From Burkholderiales bacterium 68-10 (GTDB lineage: Bacteria; Pseudomonadota; Gammaproteobacteria; Burkholderiales; Burkholderiaceae_C): 33,724 nt of DNA. The notes under the pieces were generated by a model. That model was not told where the DNA came from. It saw nothing but the letters and a program-made list of their open reading frames with translations, and ran no database searches. The position numbers were made by a program, and so were the translations under genes. Below, in pieces: positions 24,156 through 31,380 of this stretch (positions are counted from its first letter, which is position 1; each line of letters opens with the position of its first letter). The stretch is from contig MKTG01000073.1 of NCBI GenBank assembly GCA_001897615.1, forward strand, positions 25,580-59,303. The letters run 5' to 3'.

Positions 24156-24797
24156 TCAGTGGGTCGTGGTGGCCAGCAGCACCAGCAGTGCCCCCGCGCC
24201 GCCGTCGAGCGGCCTGGCCTGCACGAAGGCCAGCACCTGGTTCTTCTGGATCAGCCAGCCGTGCACCTTGTCCTTGAGCACCGGCGTGCGGCCCGGTGAC
24301 CCCAGTCCCTTGCCGTGCACCACGCGCACGCAGCGCAGGCCGGCGCGCTGGGCGTCGCGCAGGAACTGGCCAAGCGCCTCGCGCGCCTCGTCCCTGCGCA
24401 GGCCGTGCAGGTCGATCTGGGCCTGCACCGCCCAGTGGCCGCGGCGCAGCCTGGCCGCCACGTCGGGGCCGATGCCTGGGCGGCGAAAACTCAGGTGCTC
24501 GTCGGTGTGCAGCAGCGTGCTGGCGTCGAACTGGTCCGAGATCGCCTCGCGCAGCACCGCCTGCTCGTCGCGCTGGCGCTGCAGCGGCTCGGGCGCCACG
24601 GGCGGCGGCGCATGGACCACGCGACCGTGCGGGCGCAGCGGCTGGGTGGGGCCGATGGCGCGCGCGAACAGTGCCTGCTCGGCCTGGGCCTTGTGCTGGG
24701 CGCGGGTGCGCTCGGCCGCGGCCTGCGCCGCGCGTGCCTCGGCTTCGGCCAGCCGCGCGCGCAGCTGCTTCAGGTCCTGCAGCGACTTGGCCTTCAC
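24156..24797 (-). CDS. Smr-domain protein (putative endonuclease / ribosome-associated nuclease)
   Basis: The 213-residue protein has a charged, probably coiled-coil N-terminus (residues 1-45, Ala/Glu/Arg-rich), a linker with PPPVAPEPL, and a C-terminal Smr domain (about 125-205). The Smr domain carries the [15 protein letters not shown] motif and the [10 protein letters not shown] motif. Smr domains nick or cleave nucleic acid; E. coli SmrB cleaves mRNA at collided ribosomes. The start overlaps the radC stop by four bases (ATGA), so the two are translated together. The exact substrate is unknown. Confidence 0.92.
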   Translation of the reverse strand: MKAKSLQDLKQLRARLAEAEARAAQAAAERTRAQHKAQAEQALFARAIGPTQPLRPHGRVVHAPPPVAPEPLQRQRDEQAVLREAISDQFDASTLLHTDEHLSFRRPGIGPDVAARLRRGHWAVQAQIDLHGLRRDEAREALGQFLRDAQRAGLRCVRVVHGKGLGSPGRTPVLKDKVHGWLIQKNQVLAFVQARPLDGGAGALLVLLATTTH

Positions 24798-25471
24798 ACC
24801 AGGCCTTTCTCGGCCATCGACAGCGCCTGGCCCGGTGCCACGATGACGTGGTCGAGCACGCGCACGTCGACCAGTGCCAGCGCGGCTTTCAGCGTCTGGG
24901 TGAGCGCCTCGTCGGCGCGGCTGGGCTGCACGCTGCCGCTGGGGTGGTTGTGCGCCAGCACCACGGCGGCGGCGTGGTGGTGCAGCGCGCGCAGCACCAC
25001 CTCGCGCGGGTAGACGCTGGTCTGTGTCAGCGTGCCGCGAAACAACTCCTCCAGCGCAAGCAACCGGTGCTGGGCGTCCAGGAACAGGGCGGCGAACACC
25101 TCGTGGGGGCGTTGTCCCAGGTGCAGCTGAAGGTACTGTTTGACGGTGCTGGCGCTGTCCAGAGCCGGTTTTTCCTTGAGCTGCTCGGCCAGCGCGCGGC
25201 GCGCCAGCTCAAGCACGGCGATCAGCTCGGCGCGCTTGGCGCTGCCGCCCAGGCCCTTGATGCGCTTGAGATCGTCGGCGCCAGCGTGCAGCAGACCGGC
25301 CATGCCGCCGAAGTCGTCCAGCAGCTCCTGCGCCATTTGCAGCACGCCGCGGCCGGCGGTGCCGGTGCGCAGCAGCAGCGCCAGCAGCTCGGCGTCGCTC
25401 AGGGCGCCAGCGCCGCGCGCCAGCAGCTTCTCGCGCGGGCGCGCGTCGGCCGGAAGGTCTTTGAGCGACAT
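24794..25471 (-). CDS. radC: RadC-family JAB/MPN protein
   Basis: The 225-residue protein has a helix-hairpin-helix-like N-terminus ([14 protein letters not shown]) and a C-terminal JAB1/MPN metalloprotease-like domain. The domain carries the metal motif in [15 protein letters not shown] (H-x-H, then S, then D) and an upstream Glu in [11 protein letters not shown]. Length is typical. It is annotated historically as DNA repair, though its biochemical function is unresolved. It is divergent from fkpB and overlaps smr downstream. Confidence 0.95.
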   Translation of the reverse strand: MSLKDLPADARPREKLLARGAGALSDAELLALLLRTGTAGRGVLQMAQELLDDFGGMAGLLHAGADDLKRIKGLGGSAKRAELIAVLELARRALAEQLKEKPALDSASTVKQYLQLHLGQRPHEVFAALFLDAQHRLLALEELFRGTLTQTSVYPREVVLRALHHHAAAVVLAHNHPSGSVQPSRADEALTQTLKAALALVDVRVLDHVIVAPGQALSMAEKGLV

Positions 25472-25496
25472 GCGGATGGCCTGGTCGGTGGTTTCC

Positions 25497-25502
25497 TAGA
25501 AT
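25497..25502 (+). promoter_or_regulatory. Possible -10 box for fkpB-ispH
   Basis: TAGAAT lies 26 bases before the fkpB ATG, in the short gap between divergent radC and fkpB. No clear -35 hexamer is seen at the right spacing, so this is tentative. Confidence 0.35.
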
Positions 25503-25528
25503 CGGGGCAGTTTATCGGGACACCATTC

Positions 25529-25972
25529 ATGAGCACCGTCGAGCCAGGATCCTTTCTGACCTTGCATTACCGCCTCTCCGGCCCGCAGGGCGATGTCGTC
25601 AGCACCTTCGGTGGGCCGCCGGCCACGCTGTCGCTGGGCAGCGGCCAGTTGTCGCCGGCGGTCGAGCGGCGCCTGCTGGGTCTGCAGGAGGGCGCGCGCG
25701 CCAGCTTCGACATGCCGGCCGGTGAAGCCTTCGGCGAGCGCAACCCGGACATGATCCAGTGGCTGGCGCGCCAGGAGCTGGACGAGCTGGGCGATCCGCA
25801 GGAGCAGTACGCCGTGGGCGATGTGATCCAGCTGCCCACGCCCGATGGCCAGGGCCAGTTCGGCGCCGTGGTGCAGGCGGTGCGGGACGATGGCGCGTTG
25901 CGGCTGGACTTCAATCACCCGCTGGCCGGCCTGCCGGTGACGTTTGAAGTGCAGGTGATCGGGATCCTATGA
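25529..25972 (+). CDS. fkpB: FKBP-type peptidyl-prolyl cis-trans isomerase (SlpA/FkpB type)
   Basis: The 147-residue protein matches the bacterial SlpA-like FKBP group: [33 protein letters not shown], and an inserted-in-flap chaperone region ([15 protein letters not shown]). It catalyses prolyl isomerisation and acts as a cytoplasmic chaperone. The gene overlaps ispH by four bases, reproducing the fkpB-ispH pair of E. coli. The start is the ATG at 25529; an upstream open extension is not needed for the domain. Confidence 0.94.
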   Translation: MSTVEPGSFLTLHYRLSGPQGDVVSTFGGPPATLSLGSGQLSPAVERRLLGLQEGARASFDMPAGEAFGERNPDMIQWLARQELDELGDPQEQYAVGDVIQLPTPDGQGQFGAVVQAVRDDGALRLDFNHPLAGLPVTFEVQVIGIL

Positions 25973-27030
25973 GCTCGCGTGATCCCGCCGATGCCTCTGC
26001 CGTGCCGCCGGCTCTGTCTGTCACCCGCACGGCGGCTGCCGAGGGCGCCGCCGGCATGCCGCGTGCCGGCGCCAGCATCCTGCTGGCCGAGCCGCGCGGC
26101 TTCTGTGCCGGGGTGGACCGCGCCATCGAGATCGTCGAGCGCGCGCTGGCCAAGTTCGGCGCGCCGATCTACGTGCGCCACGAGATCGTGCACAACACCT
26201 ACGTGGTGAACGACCTGAAGGCCAAGGGCGCGATCTTCATCGAGGACCTGGCGGACGTGCCACCCGGCGCCACGCTGGTGTTCAGCGCGCACGGCGTGCC
26301 CAAGTCGGTCGAGCGCGAGGCCGAGGCGCGCGGTTTCCGCGTGTTCGACGCCACCTGCCCGCTGGTCAGCAAGGTGCACGTCGAAGTCGCCAAGCTGCAC
26401 CGCGAGGGCTTCGAATTCATCATGATCGGCCACAAGGGCCATCCCGAGGTCGAAGGCACCATGGGCCAGCTGCCCGGCGGCATCCACCTGGTCGAGGACG
26501 TGCAGGACGTGGCGCGCATCCAGCCGGCGCAGACCGACAAGCTGGCGCTGGTGACGCAGACCACGCTGAGCGTGGACGATGCGGCCGAGATCTCCGCCGC
26601 CGTGAAGGCGCGCTTTCCCATGGTGCGCGAGCCCAAGCAGCAGGACATCTGCTATGCCACGCAGAACCGGCAGGACGCGGTCAAGCTGCTGTCGCGCGAG
26701 GTCGACGTGGTGATCGTCGTCGGCAGCCCCACCAGCAGCAACAGCAACCGGCTGCGCGAGGTGGCCCTGAAGCTGGGCACCGCCGCCTACATGGTCGACA
26801 GCGCCGACGACCTCAGGCCCGAATGGGTGCAGGACCGGGCGCGCATCGGCCTGACGGCTGGGGCGTCGGCCCCCGACGTGCTGGTGCGCCAGGTGATCGA
26901 GCGACTGCGCGCCCTGGGGGCGTTGTCGGTGCGCCAGCTGGCCGGCATCGAGGAAACCATGAAATTTCCCCTGCCCAAGGGCCTGAAGCTGGACGGCGCC
27001 AGCGAAGACAGCCTCGCCCATCTGCGTTGA
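25969..27030 (+). CDS. ispH: 4-hydroxy-3-methylbut-2-enyl diphosphate reductase
   Basis: The 353-residue iron-sulfur enzyme performs the last step of the MEP isoprenoid pathway, producing IPP and DMAPP. The three cluster cysteines are C46 ([14 protein letters not shown]), C130 ([12 protein letters not shown]) and C228 ([12 protein letters not shown]). The motif [11 protein letters not shown] is also present. The N-terminus has about 35 extra residues compared with E. coli; an alternative start at M30 would remove most of it. The ATG chosen overlaps the fkpB stop (ATGA), supporting coupling. Confidence 0.97.
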   Translation: MSSRDPADASAVPPALSVTRTAAAEGAAGMPRAGASILLAEPRGFCAGVDRAIEIVERALAKFGAPIYVRHEIVHNTYVVNDLKAKGAIFIEDLADVPPGATLVFSAHGVPKSVEREAEARGFRVFDATCPLVSKVHVEVAKLHREGFEFIMIGHKGHPEVEGTMGQLPGGIHLVEDVQDVARIQPAQTDKLALVTQTTLSVDDAAEISAAVKARFPMVREPKQQDICYATQNRQDAVKLLSREVDVVIVVGSPTSSNSNRLREVALKLGTAAYMVDSADDLRPEWVQDRARIGLTAGASAPDVLVRQVIERLRALGALSVRQLAGIEETMKFPLPKGLKLDGASEDSLAHLR

Positions 27031-27032
27031 AT

Positions 27033-27092
27033 GCAATTGATTTGATAGCTGCTGGCGCTTGCCAGACGGGCGCAAGCCGTGGTTTTGACTCT
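27033..27092 (+). repeat. Dispersed palindromic repeat, copy 10, between ispH and serS
   Basis: It reads TTGATTTGATAGCTGC, then TGGCGCTTGCCAGACGGGC, then GCAAGCCGTGGTTTTGACT, and is one of the best-preserved copies. It begins three bases after the ispH stop. Confidence 0.8.
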
Positions 27093-27094
27093 GA

Positions 27095-28450
<1,356 letters not shown>

Positions 28451-28498
28451 GCCGGCAGGCCGCGGCCTGCTAGAATCCGACTTTCGACACGAATTCAC

Positions 28499-28588
28499 GG
28501 AGAGGTGGCAGAGTGGTCGAATGCGCCGGACTCGAAATCCGGTATACGGTTTACCGTATCGAGGGTTCGAATCCCTCCTTCTCCGCCA
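28499..28588 (+). tRNA. tRNA-Ser (anticodon CGA)
   Basis: The 90-base tRNA has a 7-bp acceptor stem (GGAGAGG with CTTCTCC, one G-U), anticodon stem CCGGA/TCCGG around the loop CTCGAAA giving anticodon CGA (codon UCG), the long variable arm of serine tRNAs (TACGG/CCGTA), a T-loop GGTTCGAATCC, discriminator G and an encoded CCA. Accessory genes begin directly downstream, so its 3' end is a likely attachment site. Confidence 0.97.
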
Positions 28589-28599
28589 AAAATAAAGAA

Positions 28600-28631
28600 A
28601 GCCCGCTATCGTTTGCATAGCGGGCTTTTTT
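28600..28631 (+). terminator. Rho-independent terminator after tRNA-Ser
   Basis: GCCCGCTAT (28601-28609) pairs with ATAGCGGGC (28617-28625) around a 7-base loop, followed by a run of six T. It lies 12 bases past the tRNA CCA. Confidence 0.92.
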
Positions 28632-28643
28632 CTTTGCCAGCGT

Positions 28644-28664
28644 CTGTAGGCAAGCTGTAGGCAA
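28644..28664 (+). repeat. Two CTGTAGGCAA direct repeats, 11-bp period
   Basis: CTGTAGGCAA is found at 28644-28653 and again, identical, at 28655-28664. The one-helical-turn spacing places both on one face of the DNA. The position, 56 bases past the tRNA end, would suit binding sites for a recombinase or its helper. Confidence 0.85.
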
Positions 28665-28833
28665 CTTTGCCGAATGCGGTGGGGCTTGGCCGGGGCTAAG
28701 TGCCAGCGTTCCGGGTAATTGCCCGGCCTGGGGCTGGCGGCCTGAGTGCGGCGCTGCGCTGTATTACGTCGGGGCGCACGGCACATCAAGCGCGCTGTCG
28801 TGCGGGCGTCCGCGCTTGCGGGCAACTCGGGGT

Positions 28834-28861
28834 GTCAAGGCGGCGTCAAGCATTCGTCAAG
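28834..28861 (-). repeat. Three GTCAAG direct repeats, 11-bp period
   Basis: GTCAAG occurs at 28834-28839, 28845-28850 and 28856-28861, exactly 11 bp apart; the last two extend to CGTCAAG. Read on the minus strand each is CTTGAC. Helical phasing suggests a protein-binding array such as arm-type or excisionase sites, or an operator. Confidence 0.8.
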
Positions 28862-28934
28862 CGCACTCGCTGGCGCGGGCGCGGGGGTCGAATTGCCCGC
28901 ACCGGTACCCCGGCCAGAGGTACCTATGGGGGGG

Positions 28935-29171
28935 TCAGCGCACCAGGTAGCGGTGCACTGCCAGCGGCGGCAGCGGGCCATCCTCGGGCAGGCGCGCACG
29001 GTGCCAAGGGTTCGGCAATTGAATGGGAACGTGACGCACCACGCGATGCGTGGTCTGCAGCCCCAGGCCGTAACGCCGGGCCAGCTGGCGCACCGTCCAA
29101 CCGCGCGCGCGGTCGGCGCGCATGGCGGCGTTTCTCTCGGTGCGTGCGGCGTGGCTGGGGGCTCTCGGCAT
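28935..29171 (-). CDS. Small HTH protein of the accessory element
   Basis: The 78-residue basic protein has a helix-turn-helix-like stretch at about 17-45 (MRADRARGWTVRQLARRYG, then LGLQTTHRVVRH), resembling resolvase or IS-type HTH segments. No catalytic domain is attached. It is the last gene before the tRNA on the minus strand and is flanked by imperfect 33-bp direct repeats. It may be a regulator or a directionality factor; this is inference. No clear ribosome site precedes the ATG at 29171, so the start is uncertain. Confidence 0.6.
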   Translation of the reverse strand: MPRAPSHAARTERNAAMRADRARGWTVRQLARRYGLGLQTTHRVVRHVPIQLPNPWHRARLPEDGPLPPLAVHRYLVR

Positions 29172-29275
29172 AGTGTGACGGGTGGCGGGTGTCAGTAACT
29201 TTCCAGGGCACTACCTACCCCGGCAGCGGGGCCCGAATTACCCGCACGGGCCCCCGCCAGGGAGGACCCGGAAAC

Positions 29276-29680
29276 TTATCGCGGGCCCAGCTGGCGCACC
29301 ATGCGCCACCAGGTCAGCGGGTCAGCGGCCAGCGTGTCGGCCACATGGCCTGACTGTGGCGGTGCGTCGGTGCAGTGCAGGCCGGCCGGCCACACGAAAA
29401 CCCAATCGCGCATGCGGTCGGCGCGCCAGGCCAGCAGCGGCCATGCGCCGACGCGGTGCGCCTGGGCAGCGGTCTGGCGCCACCAGCGGGCCACGTCAGC
29501 CGGTGCGGCGGTGGCGTGGCGCTTGCACTCCACACACCAGCCGGGCAGGCCTTCTAGGTCGCTGTCGCCGTCATGCTGACGCACGCGGCGCCGCACGTCC
29601 GAGCCGGTCAGACCCCGCAGAAACTCGGCAAGCTCGCGCTCGCCGCGCTTGCCCTTGTCACGGCTTGCGGCGCCCATCAT
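29276..29680 (-). CDS. PD-(D/E)XK-type nuclease, phage-associated
   Basis: The 134-residue protein has an N-terminal RDKGKRGERELAEFLRG segment (E14 and E18), then a GDSDLEGLPGWCVECKR stretch with D41, E51 and K53 forming the PD-(D/E)XK catalytic pattern. The layout resembles Hjc-like Holliday-junction resolvases and phage endonucleases of similar size. It probably processes branched or nicked DNA during replication or recombination. The ATG at 29680 overlaps the exonuclease stop by four bases (ATGA), so the two are coupled. Confidence 0.8.
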   Translation of the reverse strand: MMGAASRDKGKRGERELAEFLRGLTGSDVRRRVRQHDGDSDLEGLPGWCVECKRHATAAPADVARWWRQTAAQAHRVGAWPLLAWRADRMRDWVFVWPAGLHCTDAPPQSGHVADTLAADPLTWWRMVRQLGPR

Positions 29681-30387
29681 CGGCCCTTCCCCTGCAGCCG
29701 GTGCCACACGTCGCGCACGGCATGGGCATCGCGCAGGTTGTAGGCGGCGATGCGGTCATAGTCGCCCGCGCGCCAGGCGTCGTATACGCCGGCCCCGTCA
29801 AGGTCGCCGGCCTTGGGGCTTGAAACCCCCAACGCGCGGCACAGCGTATCGAGGGCCACGCGGCCACCATAGCCGGCCCAGGTGCCCATGCTGTCGCCGT
29901 ATTCCTTGCCGGCACGCGCCATCGGGCCAGGCAACCATGCAGGCACCGGCACGCGGCACACGATGGCACGGCGCCACAGAAAGCCCAGGTCGAATGCGGC
30001 GTTATGGGCCACCGGCCAGACGTCAACCGGCCATGCGTGCGGGTTGCCTACGCATTGCGCAGCGTCGGCCTCTGTCCACGCTTCCACGGCGGCGAAAAAC
30101 TCGCTCAGCAAGTCGCCTTCGGTTTCGTCGTCAGCGCGGCAGCGCACCCACTGCTGGCCTTCTGTGTCGGTGCAGGCGGCGATGCTCACCAGCTCGCCCA
30201 GCGTGCCCCCGTCCAGGCTCTGCCGGCGCCAGGCTTCCAGCTCGGCAGCCGGGCCGGATTCGGCCCACCAGGCGGCGATGCTCTCGGGCTTCTTCAGGGT
30301 GCCAGGCGGTCGCACGCCCTCGGAGGCGGCCTTGCGGGCGGCCTCGGTCTGCCCGGGGATGGTCTCAACGTCAAGAAAGAGAATCAT
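29677..30387 (-). CDS. DEDDy-type 3'-5' exonuclease (PolB-exonuclease-like)
   Basis: The 236-residue protein carries the three exonuclease motifs: D6 and E8 in ILFLDVETIPGQ, D133 in VAHNAAFDLGFL, and Y216/D220 in YNLRDAHAVRDVW. This is the DEDDy pattern of the predicted PolB-like 3'-5' exonuclease family, free of a polymerase domain. In phages and mobile elements such enzymes trim or proofread DNA. The ATG at 30387 is preferred over a low-quality 37-residue extension. It lies 10 bases after the SSB-like gene. Confidence 0.85.
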   Translation of the reverse strand: MILFLDVETIPGQTEAARKAASEGVRPPGTLKKPESIAAWWAESGPAAELEAWRRQSLDGGTLGELVSIAACTDTEGQQWVRCRADDETEGDLLSEFFAAVEAWTEADAAQCVGNPHAWPVDVWPVAHNAAFDLGFLWRRAIVCRVPVPAWLPGPMARAGKEYGDSMGTWAGYGGRVALDTLCRALGVSSPKAGDLDGAGVYDAWRAGDYDRIAAYNLRDAHAVRDVWHRLQGKGR

Positions 30388-30397
30388 GCTCGCCCCC

Positions 30398-31126
30398 TCA
30401 GAATGGAATGTCATCGTCCATGTCGGCGAGCGCAGCGCCAGGCGTTGCCACTGGTGCTGCGGCCGGTGCGGCGGGTGCCACGGCCTGCGCCATCGCACGC
30501 ATGCCGCGCGCGGCGGGACTGGCAGCAGGTGCCGGTGCAGCAGGCGGCGGGATGTTCACGCGCTGCGGCCGGCCGGCGGCGGCCTGGGCGAACTCGGGCG
30601 CTTGCTCGATTTGCGCGCGGATGCGTTCGGGCAGCAATTCGAACTGCACCCAGTCGGGCGCGCTCAGGTCGAAGTGCGTCAGCTCCAGCTCGCCGGCCGG
30701 GGCGGGCATGCCCTTGGGCAGCTTCATCGCCCCGGCGATGTTGCAGTAGGTGCGGTCGCCCTTGGTGGCGTGCACCAGCGACAACAGGCAGGGCAGGCCC
30801 AGCAAGGCCTTCAGGTGGAACCCGGCCAGTTCCTGCGGCGTGAACGGGCGCCCGCGCCAGGCTTCCAGGAACCCGCGCAGCGCGGCCTTCGGGTGCAAGG
30901 ATGCGGTGAAGCGCTTGCTGACGATGTGCGCGCTGCCATCGTCGCGCCGGTTGTCGGGGTCGGTCAGTTCGAACTGCACCAGCAGCTTGTGCGCGTGCTT
31001 GGTCTCGCCTTCGAACGTGCTGGCCTGGGTGCCCAGGTCAATCAGGCCGATGCAGCGGGCGGTGAAGGTGCCCGCCTCGGGCGGGGTGTAGGTGCCGGTG
31101 GCACCCTCGGAAACGGTCAAACTCAT
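30398..31126 (-). CDS. Putative phage ssDNA-binding protein with SSB-like C-terminal tail
   Basis: The 242-residue protein has a folded region (about 1-175, with beta-rich segments such as GTFTARCIGLIDLG and HKLLVQFELTD), a low-complexity Pro/Ala linker (about 190-232), and ends in DMDDDIPF. Bacterial SSB ends in the same kind of acidic, Ile-Pro-Phe tip, which recruits replication partners. I do not recognise the N-terminal fold with certainty; an OB-fold is inferred. Its place between a primase-helicase and nuclease genes supports a replication role. The start overlaps the previous stop (ATGA). Confidence 0.72.
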   Translation of the reverse strand: MSLTVSEGATGTYTPPEAGTFTARCIGLIDLGTQASTFEGETKHAHKLLVQFELTDPDNRRDDGSAHIVSKRFTASLHPKAALRGFLEAWRGRPFTPQELAGFHLKALLGLPCLLSLVHATKGDRTYCNIAGAMKLPKGMPAPAGELELTHFDLSAPDWVQFELLPERIRAQIEQAPEFAQAAAGRPQRVNIPPPAAPAPAASPAARGMRAMAQAVAPAAPAAAPVATPGAALADMDDDIPF

Positions 31127-31380
31127 GATTCAGAGACTCCAGAATGGAAGTTGTCGGGCTCGGTCTGGCTCGGTCGGGTCTCGGTCTTGGATTCGGTCGG
31201 CAGCGCGCCCACGTAGGCGGCCCACAGCACAGCCCCAGCCGGGCAGCGCTCGGCACCAGGCAGGCAGGCGGCGGCGGTGCAGGGCAGGCAGGTCAGGGCG
31301 TGCCGGATGTGGGCATCCAGGGCAGGGCGCCAGGGGGTCGCAGCGCGCCCACCTTTGCGCCGATTTGCGCGCGCGCTCAC
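31123..31380 (-). CDS. Small Cys-containing protein coupled to the primase-helicase
   Basis: The 85-residue product begins at GTG 31380, whose last two bases belong to the primase-helicase stop (GTGA), and its own stop overlaps the next ATG. Such linked overlaps support a real gene despite a compositionally odd sequence. A central ALDAHIRHALTCLPCTAAAC segment followed by CPAGAVLWAAY has four Cys and two His, which might bind zinc. Similar small proteins occur in phage replication regions. No function can be assigned. Confidence 0.6.
   Translation of the reverse strand: MSARANRRKGGRAATPWRPALDAHIRHALTCLPCTAAACLPGAERCPAGAVLWAAYVGALPTESKTETRPSQTEPDNFHSGVSES

Larger units (their letters stand above)
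28632..28934. other. Non-coding junction between tRNA-Ser and the accessory genes
   Basis: I see no supportable gene here on either strand and no integrase fragment. The stretch holds two sets of direct repeats with an exact 11-bp period (described separately), a small hairpin CCGGGTAATTGCCCGG at 28711-28726, and a 33-bp segment (28889-28920) that recurs imperfectly at 29234-29265. It is probably the attachment and regulatory end of an integrated element. Confidence 0.6.

Noticed and set aside
24296-25528. A 411-residue upstream extension of fkpB
   Set aside because: It is antisense to smr and radC and has no domain; the FKBP domain starts right after the ATG at 25529.
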